DNA of 64,000 nt from Nematostella vectensis (Eukaryota; Cnidaria; Anthozoa; Actiniaria; Edwardsiidae): the NCBI RefSeq assembly GCF_932526225.1, contig NC_064037.1, positions 11,390,203 through 11,454,202 of the forward strand, given 5' to 3'. Made by a program: the position numbers and the translations under genes. Numbering within the stretch: the stretch's first letter is position 1; each line of letters starts with the position of its first letter. Below, piece after piece: positions 19,421 through 35,031 of this stretch. The notes beneath the pieces were generated by a model. The model saw only the letters and a program-made list of their open reading frames with translations, did not search any database and was not told where the DNA came from.

Positions 19421-20062
19421 AGACGGGGGTCTAATTGCAAGGTTCCCACTCGTTTCTATGAAAGGCACCAGTCCCGCCACCCTACGAAGTGTCGATAGAC
19501 AGCGGATTAATGATTGCCAATTATTAATCTACGCGAAGTGGTTCCGACGTAGATTTATAATTAGCAATTATTAATCTACGCAGGGCTTCATCTGCATGAG
19601 ACGGGGCTGGGGGGCTCGGAGGGGCGCGGCGCGCCTCGCAAAGCCTGGAATGGGGCTGGGGGGGTCGGAGGGGCCCAGCGCACCTCCCAAGCCTAAAATG
19701 GGGCTGGGGGGGTCGGAGGGGCCCAGCGCACCTCCCAAGCCTAAAATGGGACTGGGAGGCCCGGAGGGGCGTTTCAACGTCTATGAAAACCCCCAGTCCC
19801 CCCCCCCCCCCCCCCCGCAGCTCTAGATCCCACATGGATCTAAGCTGTGGTTTAAAGCACTTCGTTCGAGTCGAAGTCGCCCTGCAGTTTTTTCGCCGAT
19901 GTAGTTTGACTGAGGCAAACCGGCTATGCCATGCTGACGAGTCCTAATAAGGACGAAACAGCTGTCCATGGTTGCCGAACTGCACGGGTAATAGACTGTG
20001 CTAGCGTCCCGTCTTGGCCCGACTGGTGCCAATGTGTGTATGCTAGTGTGCTTTTAAAGTCC
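19356..20062 (-). repeat. Right terminal inverted repeat
   Basis: This is the reverse complement of the left terminal repeat, including the three AT-rich palindromic units (about 19500-19590), the inverted GC-rich tandem array (about 19612-19768) and the outer ~230 bp. A C run at 19799-19816 replaces the ~150 bp found only on the left. Confidence 0.9.
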
Positions 20063-20255
20063 TGATAGGGATGTTCGTCGTATTGGGTCTAAATTAGGCC
20101 TCAGGTGTTTTAAGGGGGCATCCGAGAAAAAAAAAAATAGGCTCTTGTCTTAGAAATGGTCTTTTTAGGGCTTGTGAGGCATTTTTTAGGGTAGCAATTT
20201 TTTGAAGGCATTTAAAGGGGTATTTTTCATATTTCCCCACGAGCATCCCTACTTT
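20063..20255. mobile_element. MITE-like repeat, copy 1, abutting the viral element
   Basis: This repeat of about 190 bp has termini related to TGATAGGGATGCTCATCGG in inverted orientation (right end CACGAGCATCCCTA). A diverged second copy is at 35338-35525. Internal shared text includes 'tcttagaaatgg' and 'tttttagggtagcaattttt'. Its first 12 bases are also the right flanking repeat of the viral element. Confidence 0.7.
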
Positions 20256-25915
<5,660 letters not shown>

Positions 25916-26950
25916 ATGAACTCTTCGATCGAGTGTTCTAGCTGGGCCAAGTCATTCGACCCCAAGCCCGTTACCGCCGTTTTCTGGAGCTACATTTTCT
26001 CGTGTATTCTAACTGTCCTAATGCTGACACCAGCGGTTTTTCTCAATTTCTTGGTCATTTTCGTAATTACCCGAACACGCTCTCTGTGCAAGCCATCGAA
26101 CATGCTTTTGTGCAGTCTGGCGCTGGCGGATTTTGGTACTGGAATACTGGCTCAACCGCTTTATACCACTCACATCGTGACGGAAATAGAGGGTGACGTG
26201 ACTTTATTTTGCGTGACAGGCGCCATTACGGCATTCGTGTCGTACACACTTGCGGGCGCAGGCCTTTTCACCTTGACAGCCATCAGCGTCGATCGTTGCC
26301 TAGCAATCTACAGGCCAATGAAATATCGTGCTTGTGTGACACCTAAAGCCGTGGTTCAGGCTTCGGTTTGCATGTGGATTGTTGCAGCTTTCGGCGCGTC
26401 AACGCGTCTCTTACTCAACGTTAAATACTTCATGTTCTCGCTCGGGGTCACGATGTTCGTTTCCCTGACAACGATCTTGGTTTGCAGCGTTCTAGCGTTC
26501 CGTTCTTTGAAGACACAAAAGGAACAGATCGCAGGGGAGATGCGACTTCACCAAGGCAAACAAATGGTACAACTGGCTTCATACCGGAAGTACCTCAAAA
26601 CCATGCTTATACTACTAGGGTTCGTTCTTCTCTGCTATGTGCCTTTCGTGACTGTTACCATGATAACCGCAATGAATGGCATGGAAAGTAACGCAACGCG
26701 AGCTGCGTGGAACGTTGCCGATAGTATTGGTTACATGAACTCCACTATTAATCCAGTTGTCTATTGCTTGAGGATTCCGGAGATCAGGAGAGCGTGTCAG
26801 AAGGCGTTGCGTGACATGGGGGCGAGAAGGGGTGGGAATGTGGTAGTACCGGCAAAGAGCGTTACGGTCAGTCTGAGGCAGCGGTCACATGTCCTAGAGG
26901 CTATTCCTGAAGAAGGGAGTACAGCGAATCTCGAGCCTCCAGTCTGCTGA
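25916..26950 (+). CDS. Rhodopsin-family (class A) G-protein-coupled receptor, single exon
   Basis: This is an intact 344-aa seven-transmembrane receptor for the plasma membrane. Landmarks: N44 in TM1 (FLNFLVIFV); LALAD with D72 in TM2; C99 at the top of TM3; D126-R127-C128 (DRCLAIY, a variant of DRY); W154 in TM4; LLCYVPF in TM6; and N279-P280-VV-Y283 in TM7. Then come helix-8-like residues and a Ser/Arg-rich tail. TM4 runs almost directly into TM5, with a very short second extracellular loop lacking the usual Cys, so C99 has no obvious disulfide partner. Known: a short ECL2 without Cys is typical of melanocortin/cannabinoid/lysophospholipid-type receptors. The ligand is unknown. A 9-bp-stem hairpin lies at about 26996-27016, and an AATAAA near 27580 could end the mRNA. 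Confidence 0.9.
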   Translation: MNSSIECSSWAKSFDPKPVTAVFWSYIFSCILTVLMLTPAVFLNFLVIFVITRTRSLCKPSNMLLCSLALADFGTGILAQPLYTTHIVTEIEGDVTLFCVTGAITAFVSYTLAGAGLFTLTAISVDRCLAIYRPMKYRACVTPKAVVQASVCMWIVAAFGASTRLLLNVKYFMFSLGVTMFVSLTTILVCSVLAFRSLKTQKEQIAGEMRLHQGKQMVQLASYRKYLKTMLILLGFVLLCYVPFVTVTMITAMNGMESNATRAAWNVADSIGYMNSTINPVVYCLRIPEIRRACQKALRDMGARRGGNVVVPAKSVTVSLRQRSHVLEAIPEEGSTANLEPPVC

Positions 26951-28936
26951 CGTCAGACGCCGCATTGCAGACTCTTGCAAGTTAAAAGTAGTGGTATAAG
27001 ATACTGTGTATCTTATGTTGCAGTGGTATAACATGAGTTTGACTTAAAGGAGGAGCGTCACGGTAACTCGCAAGACGGGAAGCCTGTGTACTATTTTTCA
27101 AAATAGCCAATCAGAGATGTCCATTATACGAGAGTATCGTGTAACAAAGATTGCAAGAGAATCGCGCTAGTTAATCGTACTGTTTGTTTTGACTCAAACC
27201 CCCTGAAAATTCTCTTATTTCTTGATAAAATAAGCGTCTTTATGTTTTCAGCGCTTGGAGAGGTCCCTGGAGGCCATATCGAAGACTCTAAGGCAATGTT
27301 GTGGTTCGTATTCGATGTTTATTCCGTTGTCAATTCCAGAGTTACGCTTCGGAGCTTTGCGTGGCTGAACAGATAAATTACCATTCCCTCTACTAACAAA
27401 ATATTCTATTTGCCGGTTATTTTTCCAAGGTGATGACTGTGACTGTGACTAGGAATAAGCAGAGACCACCAGTAGCAAAAATATCCGAGATAAAGAGGAG
27501 ACAAGAGAGAGATAGAAAAAGCAATACTCGAACGGAGAGAATGACATATATATATACGTCAAGTTGTGTTCACATATGCAATAAATAAACTTTGCACTAA
27601 AAGTCTTATGATATTATTCTTGTCAGCATTGAATATCCGATTACCCTTCTAATAAAGATACTGAGTACTCGCTTCGATCCAAATTTATGCCTGATTTGAC
27701 TTCCAAAAGTGATCGCTGGACCTCCGCTCGCTTGCTAAACCTGACGAACGACCCCAAATTTCATCTCACTGATTTTTTAATCAGAAAACGATAATCTTTG
27801 AAAATATAACGCTAGCTAATAAGAAAAAACATTGTTCGTAACAGAAACTTGGGTTTAGCTTTCGGATGGGCAGTAAAACAAAGAGAATTTTGAAGATTTA
27901 TCAACGGAATTTTTCCCCCTTCTCAAAGATCGATCCGGGCTATCCGTTTCGGAAGGCTTGAGAAGGCATGACGCTTCTCCTTTAAAGAGGCAGTGACACG
28001 AGTTTTCCGTGGGCCACGGTTTATTCAAGAATCCTTTGTCAGTGAAACAGCCAAAGCAATTACAGACTCACCATAGCGAAGTCGACCGACTCGACCGTGG
28101 GTTCTAGGCGTTCATCTCGCACGGCCACAGACCGAGAGAGCTCTCTGACGAGAGGAAGGTGATGTGGGGAGGGGCCATCACATACGGGGTAGCCGATAAT
28201 TACAGAAAATACCTAAGAATGCTTTTACCGTTGGAGACGAACATTCAAGAATGTATCGTCCCGCTTACATGTTATCGGAAAGAATCTCAATCCAAATGAA
28301 GTTGTGGTAGATATTGCATTTTGAGTTTTTTAGGCACAGAACGGGCTCACGCGGGATAGCGGCAACTGGCTTTTGTCTCACTGCGGCTAGAAAGAATGGC
28401 TATTAAATAAATCCCTTGCAATCAGACAAATAATTATGAGCTACGACCCGAGTTGAACCCTAACTTTATTTAAAACTTGTTGTTTGACTTTTTACTGGAA
28501 CAGATTTCTAAATGCTTATTTTCAACATTTGGTTTATTAATTTGCGGCATAGATTTTTGTTCTTGCACAAGCCTCCTATTTCTCTAATTTTGATAATTTA
28601 GCCAAAACACTACAATTCTTAAAAAGTATTTATTATAACTAAAGCACCATGTTATAACTAAAGCATTATGTCCGATGTCCGGTCACTTTATACCATAGCT
28701 TTTAAGGGCAAGATCAGCAATATACTCCCCGGACTTAATAGGAGGGTACTTGTCCGAACCATCCAAACACTTAATCAGTGCTTTTTTGTCCGGTATGCAG
28801 AAAAATACGACCGACTTACGCGCTACTTTACGCTGGGGCTCTTCAGGGACATGAACACGATGAAACTGAAGGAAAAACCAAAAAAATATTTAGTAGTACG
28901 AGGCAAACACAGCCCTGTAGGCTGGATTTGGGGTGT
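26951..28936. other. GPCR 3' flank and intergenic DNA
   Basis: It probably includes the GPCR 3' UTR to about 27600 (AATAAATAAA). The rest is AT-rich with no supported gene. I looked here on the minus strand for the missing last exon of the 2-oxoglutarate oxygenase and did not find it. Confidence 0.5.
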
Positions 28937-29118
28937 TTTTAGGCTCCCTATTTAAAGTTAAAATATATATTGCAGTCAATAAAGTCGCGTTTTCACTGAG
29001 CCGCGAAGGATACGCTCAAACTGCACACTTTGGTTTCAGTCGTCAATAACTTTTTTGGGAGTCTTTTATGATATACTCATTTAAACATAAAAGGCGGCGT
29101 GGGAGAGAGGGGGGCGGG
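28937..29118 (+). repeat. Left arm of a long fold-back repeat
   Basis: About 180 bp from TTTAGGCTCCCTATTTAAAG to GGCGGCGTGGGAGAGAGGG are reverse-complementary, at high identity, to 29643-29826. Together they form an inverted repeat with a loop of about 520 bp that holds most of the splice-junction minisatellite. Confidence 0.9.
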
Positions 29119-29159
29119 TACCCCCCAAAGCCTTATGGGGCCTGACACACCTATTGTCT

Positions 29160-29990
29160 CAGGTTGTGACCAGCGTTTGTCTAAGGTCTGTAATGTAAAT
29201 ACGTTTGACTTGAGTCTGTCTAAGTTGTGTCATGTGAATAGCGTTTGACTTGAGTATGTCTAAGTTCTGTCATGTGACTAACGTGTGACTCGAGTCTGTC
29301 TAATGTCTGTTATGTGGCTAATGATTGATTTGAGTCTGTCAAGGTCTGCCATATGACTTGCGTTTGACTTGAGTCTGTCTAAGTCCTGTCATGTGACTTA
29401 CGTGTGACTTGAGTCTGTCTAAGGCCTGTAATTCGACTAATGTTTGTCTTGAGTCTGTCTAAATTCTGTTATGTGATAAATGTTTGACTTGAGTCTTTCT
29501 AAGTTCTGTCATGTGACCAATGTTTGACTTGAGCCTGTCTGAGGTTTGACATGTGACTTACGTTTGACTTGAGCCTGTATAAGGTCTATCGTGACTTACG
29601 TTTGACTTGAGCTTGTCTGAGGTCTGTCATGTGACAGGGGAACCCGACCCCCTCTCTCCCACGCCGCCTTTTACGTTTAAATGAGTATATCATAAAAGAC
29701 TCCCAAAAAAGTTATTGACGACTGAAACCAAAGTGTGCAGTTTGAGCGTATCCTTCGCGGCTCAGTAAAAACGCGACTTTATTGACTGCAATATATATTT
29801 TGACTTTAAATAGGGAGCCTAAAGGTCTATGGTGACTTACGTTTGACTTGAGCCTGTCTGAGGTCTATGGTGACTTACGTTTGACTTGAGCCTGTCTGAG
29901 GTCTGTCATGTGACTTACGTTTGACTTGAGCCTGTCTGAGGTCTGTCATGTGACTTACGTTTGACTTGAGTCTGTCTGAGGTCCATCGTT
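29160..29990. repeat. Minisatellite of about 40 bp built from the exon-6 splice donor of the oxygenase gene
   Basis: About 17 units of (plus strand) TTTGACTTGAGYCTGTCTRA followed by GGTCTGTCATGTGACTTACG, interrupted by the right fold-back arm at 29643-29826. On the minus strand each unit reads as the end of oxygenase exon 6 (coding TSDRLKSN) followed by the donor GTAAGT. The rightmost unit is the genuine exon end at 29959-29990. Units to the left are progressively diverged. Confidence 0.9.
29643..29826 (-). repeat. Right arm of the fold-back repeat, splitting the minisatellite
   Basis: Reverse complement of 28937-29118. It is flanked on both sides by minisatellite units, so the arm was inserted into, or copied within, an existing array. 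Confidence 0.9.
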
Positions 29991-32900
29991 GCATCAGGTC
30001 GCCAATGTTCACAATAATGGTTCCCTTGATGGGTGTGGCTTGTACATAACTCCCATCCCGCGTTTGGACCTTAACAAATCAATAGGCGATTTGTACTAAC
30101 TGGCCACGTGACTTTTTGAGTGACAAATTCAAGCAAAATGACGCAAAACGTGCGTCACGTCAGAGAACGACAAAAAAAATAAAATCTTTCAATGAAAAGT
30201 GGAGAGGGGGTTTGCGGTTTTGCGGCATTGGCATTATTTTATACGATATTGCGGTAAAAGAGCAGAAAACATGCAGTATTTCAAAACACTGCGAGATGCG
30301 AGTTTTAATTATCAAACGGAGGTTTTACGTTAAAAAAATAAAACATTCCGGTGTTTTGGTGTTAATTAGTCCTGCGGTGCGCTGGATTTGCCTGTTGTAG
30401 ATACATGATGACCTAGCAGAAAATGTTGGGGTGTCGCGCATGATCTTCAAAACCTCGTCCTTCTGTGTGGTATGCGACATTTCCGATTTTTTTCTGCGAT
30501 ATCGCGGTATTTTCGAATTTTATTTGCGATCCCTCCCTTATTTAAATATGCCCTTTTTGACAAAGAAAATTTCTGCGCTAAATGAGCGCACGAGTTTTCT
30601 ACCCAAAAATTCACGTGATCTGTTAGTGCAAGGGGCTTTTTCAATCAAATATTCATAGTTTGCATCAGGTAACAACTATGCATCAGGTAAGTCAACAAGT
30701 ACTGTAACTAAGAAACTATCAATCAAATTACTTAATAAAGTACCAGACTCCCTGACCCTGCTTTTGTACTTTGATGCAAACAATAATAGATGAGAAGCTG
30801 ATCTTGTCAGGCCTTAAAAAAATGTAACAAAAGTTTTCTAAAAGCTAGGAATGGTGCTTTATGCAGAGTTTTACCTCAAGTCCTCCTATGTCATCTTGTA
30901 TGAGAAGTGTTATAGCACCAAAGTCTGTGTGGGCACCACATCGCATCTGACTTGGCTTGATTATTGTTTCTTGGTCAAGGGCAGGGTAATAGTTGAGGCG
31001 TATTACCGTTCCTCCTTCTAGCTCACCCATGTGCTCGAAGAACTCACTAAAAATTCTTTGATCCTGTTAGTGAAGAGTGACGAGGTAATAGAGCTTGGTA
31101 CGGCAGGAAAGCAATCTCTCAGTCTCATGCTACAAGTATTGCATGAGCTTATGTCCCCATCTATGAACATGATATAACGGGGTGGGGGGGGGGGGGGGTG
31201 GGGAAGCGGGGCACTATACATCATAAAATGCCGAAAAATACAGAGAATGTAGAGAGGACCTAATTGATAATTATCCAGGGACCCCCTGGGTCCTTCATGT
31301 GCTGTCATATTTTTCTCATTATATTACAACAGTGCCTCATGCGAAAATCTCGGAAATACCTTTTTTTAAATATGGCTTCCACAGATGTATCTGACTATTA
31401 CAGCACTCTGATGCAAAATACATTTCCCTTAGGGAGAGGTCATTTATTACGGGGGCGGCTGGCAAATATGTAGGGGGGGCTTAATTTTTTGGGCACCGAT
31501 TAAGGGGGGGTCACATTTTTTGGGCACTAAATTTGAGTCTGGTTTTAATTAAAGTTAACAAATACTAAACCTTGGTAAGAAAAAGGCTGTCAAACTTTAG
31601 GTGTCTTAGTTGAGTCTAATGGTCAACTCTTATTTTCCCTCTTATTTAACTCCACTATCTATATTTTGTTTATTATCAAAATAGCATTCTAACAAGCTTT
31701 GACCTTGTGAAGAATATATCGAGGATGTAACAGTATTCCAAAGAATTCGATGCCATACTGTAGTTTTCACATACTGAAACTGATTATTCAGAAGAATGTG
31801 TTGAAATTAAACTCCACAAATATACCTCCTGAGATGCATTACATATTGGTGCACCCAACCTTTGGCCTTTTTTTTAGAAACTTTGGATCCACCCATACAG
31901 GCTACTAAAAAATAAATGCAATGGAGGCAAATCCTAAATTACTGAAAGTTTCTTATTACAAACCACCAAACCATGTTCATTGATCTATGTTGGGGGCAGA
32001 GAGAAATAAATATACAAATAAACAAGAAGTCAATGGGGAGCGAAGAAAAGGGAGAAATGTGACTCTATTTGAAAAAAAAATGTTACTCTATTCTAAAACA
32101 TGTATAACAATAATGCAATAATAACTTGACTGAGCACTTTCCTAGTATTTTTCCCTTTCCCTATTACCTTTAGGATTGATATAAAACTGTTTTCTTTACA
32201 AATTTATTTAATGAAAAAGCAGAAGTTTGTTGTTATCTTTATATAATTTAAGTACTTTGATCTAATAAAAACCTCTTCCCTTTATAGAACTTGTATCAAA
32301 GCTACATTCTGACCAGCTTTGCCCTTGTAAAGAAACAAATAATGAATGAAACAGCATTCCAAAGATATAATGATACAGTTATACATTTCAGGTGCCATAT
32401 GGAAGTTTTGTCTATCACATACTGCCAATACTCCATCACCAAGGATATTACAGTCATGCATTAAATATTGGTGCACCCACCCTTTAGCATGGTGGCCTGC
32501 TGTTTGATAGAAACCCTGGATCTACACATGCTAATGCTACTCGAAAATTAAATGCAATGGAGAAGAACAAATTTACTTGGGAAGCAAATTCTAAAAAAAA
32601 TCCTTGATATTACTGAAAGTAGTGCTAAATGAAGTACTTTGATCTAATAAAAACCTCTTCCCTTTATAGAACTTGTATCAAAGCTACATTCTGACCAGCT
32701 TTGCCCTTGCAAAGAAACAAATAATGAATGAAACAGCATTCAAGTCGCATAGCTTACCATATTTCTACACCTATGGAGCTCCGCGCGGGGCCTTCGGCCG
32801 CGCTGGCTCCACTATAAAAATTGAAGGTGGTTGTGGTGGTGGTAGTGTTTGGGGGGGGGGGGGGGGTTGCAAATGTTTGGGCCTCTGGCTATGAGGGGGG

Positions 32901-35031
32901 TCACGATGTTTGGCTTGGATTTGAGGGGGTTCATATTTTTTTTTAGCCCAGGGTTTTGCAAAACTAACTGACCCCCCTAGTAATCAATGAACGCTCCTTT
33001 AGTAACTACTTCAGCAAATCCCATAATCAGCACTTTCTGATCCCTGAATCTATAGCTTCATACGTACCATACCAAGCCCAATGGCCATAACAGACAGCAC
33101 TTGTCTGCTAAGTGCTTCCAAGCTTGAGAACAACGACTGAAAGACAGGCTTTAATTGCGGGGCGTGCTCATCTGGCCATGCCTGGGACATTGTTAAGATA
33201 TCATGAGGCATTATCATGAACTTTTCCATACATCTTTAATTAAGCCCTCCCCTTATGTTGATACATTTTTACTTACAAGCTCCATTTACCAGTATATGAT
33301 GTGCGACAAATGATTGTCAACATGTCCACACACAAAATAATCTTTTCCTCACCCCATGTAGATGAACAACATCATATGACTCCCTCAAGTCACCAGGTAC
33401 CTTGGGGTCATCCCTGCAAAACATGTGTCGGATGATTACCCCATCACGTCATGGGCAACATATTGGCAAGATTGACTATTAGCGTACGGTCAATGCAAAA
33501 TTTCTGCAAGTTCAGAGTTTTGAAATCTAAGATTGAGATGTTCTTGTCTTTTTTTTAGTGTTTGGAATCTTACAAAAGATTAACCCTTTTTAAAATGTCT
33601 AATTTTCAGTGTCCATTATTACAAGTTTGCAAGTTTTTGTGCCTCCATCCTGTCCCATCCATTCAGAGCCATCACGTCAGTCTTGGAATACTTCGCCTTG
33701 GTGCCCTGGTCCAAGGTAAAGAATTCATCCATGACATTTAAAGCAGTATCAATCTGAAAACCAATGTCAATAAATCAATTTTATCTTTCTTTTTGCAATA
33801 CATCTGATCAACTTGTACACTTTTTCATATCAGATATGTGAAATTACAGGAGAAAAGAGAAAAATGCAGGATGGGGTCCAGAGTAGCAATTCACTGACCA
33901 TGGATCGATTAAATAAATTCAGCATTTTAGCTCTGTTAATGGGTCACTAGATCCAACTAGAACCTTTTTTTGTCCAAATACATAACTTAACCAACAAAGG
34001 GGTCTACTGGAGCCAAGGTCATCTTGACACATGAGAAGGGTGGGTTGGGACCCCTTGGGCCCCATTCTCAAGACACACCCCTGGCACAGCAAAGAACAAG
34101 TGATTCCTCCAAAAGGTGCTGGACTTTGTGTTGGATTTGGGTTAAAAAGGAGAACAGGCTTGTAGCTACTGGAACTTTAGAAGCTGGAGCGTGAACAGGA
34201 TTTAAGCTGAACAAAGACAGGGAAAGATGGGAACAGATCACAAAAGCTGCTATGCAAACAGGATTTGACAACTTCACCCCATACCTCCCCTCCCTCATCA
34301 TACACCCCATACCTCCCCTCCCCTCCCTAAATACATACAGTATTTTCAGAATGACAAGTTCAAATAAATTATTTGTTTCCATGGCTGCAAGGAAACAGAA
34401 GTTGCAAGAAGTTAGGGGTGGTGTAGTGTATTAGCACACTTTACTTAAGTATCATATAACAGAGATGGCGTTATTGATAATGATTATTTGTAATACCATA
34501 TAAGGTCATGGCGTATGCCATAAGTTGTAAATACTGTGATTCTTTTATCAGTCTCTATCAGTCTATATTCGCAAACCAAAGCGTGCGGTTGTGTTAACTG
34601 ACTCCAATGAATATATAGCGAAAGACACTAGAGGTGGCATTACTGTAATCATAGTGAGAAACAGGTGCCGTATTTTAAATCAAGTTTTGGTATAACCTTA
34701 GCGCGCACACCTTGTCTCGTCTTTCTTTTCCCCCAACCCTTTGAGCTTGTGACGCAGGCTATCCATCTAGTATGAGCGTATCAGTCATAGCAGAGGAAGA
34801 GTATTTTTTGCTGATTCAGTCAAACAAAACAAAACAAAAAGACCTGCCTCGCTTTACCTGGTTCTGTGGAATACCGTGGTTCTTCAGGTACACAAATCCA
34901 ACCGTACTTAACCCGTGGTATATATTTGTCGCTAATTCTTGTATCTCGTCACTTCCACCATCAAGTGTTGACTGGTGTACCACGTGTAAAGCGCCGACAT
35001 CTACAACAGGGATCCCACAAATACTCTCCAT
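29959..35031 (-). CDS. 2-oxoglutarate/Fe(II)-dependent oxygenase (isopenicillin-N-synthase-like), last exon not found
   Basis: Six exons are in phase: 35031-34858, 33753-33623, 33413-33353, 33181-33068, 31063-30875 and 30069-29959 (260 codons). Exon 1 has the DIOX-N-type opening (GIPVVDVGAL... GFVYLKNHGIP). Exons 2-3 include LDQGTKAKYS and PGDLRESYDVVH. Exon 5 has IRLNYYPAL and CGAHTDFGAITLLIQDD, the H-x-D iron ligands. Exon 6 has GTIIVNIGDLMQRWTSDRLKSN. Known: these cytosolic enzymes use a His-x-Asp...His triad and 2-oxoglutarate to oxidise small molecules. The distal His and RxS should follow in the next exon (a VHR context). I could not locate it in the window, so the gene may be disrupted or its last intron very long. 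The exon 6 donor is expanded into a minisatellite. Confidence 0.85.
32257..32742. repeat. Direct duplication of about 105 bp within an oxygenase intron
   Basis: The stretch beginning TTTGATCTAATAAAAACCTC and ending AATGAATGAAACAGCATTC occurs at about 32257-32358 and 32637-32742 with one or two differences. A diverged relative lies near 31665-31730. It lies in the intron between exons 4 and 5. Confidence 0.85.

Larger units (their letters stand above)
6977..20062. mobile_element. 13.09-kb integrated DNA-virus-like element (Polinton / Polinton-like-virus type), decayed
   Basis: The element runs from GGACTTTAAAAGC to its reverse complement and is bounded by a 12-14 bp direct repeat. Gene order: (minus) Gly-rich membrane protein and a penton-like minor capsid candidate; (plus) minor virion protein, major capsid candidate, A32-like packaging ATPase, four small proteins, retrovirus-like integrase; (minus) a giant polymerase-helicase-HNH gene. 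It is visibly more GC- and CpG-rich than its flanks and has no introns. Known: capsid, A32 ATPase and DDE integrase together define the Polinton/PLV/adintovirus group. Inference: this is an endogenised copy of an animal-infecting or transposing virus lineage that uses a non-canonical replicase. I find no adenovirus-like protease and no protein-primed PolB. Almost every gene carries at least one frameshift or stop, so this copy is not intact. Confidence 0.85.

Noticed and set aside
28668-28955. 95-codon plus-strand frame (MSDVRSLYTIAF...)
   Set aside because: No recognisable features, ends inside the fold-back arm, and lies in AT-rich intergenic DNA.
30116-30658. Two plus-strand frames near the oxygenase exon 6
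   Set aside because: Within an intron of the minus-strand gene, with no domain features or splice partners.
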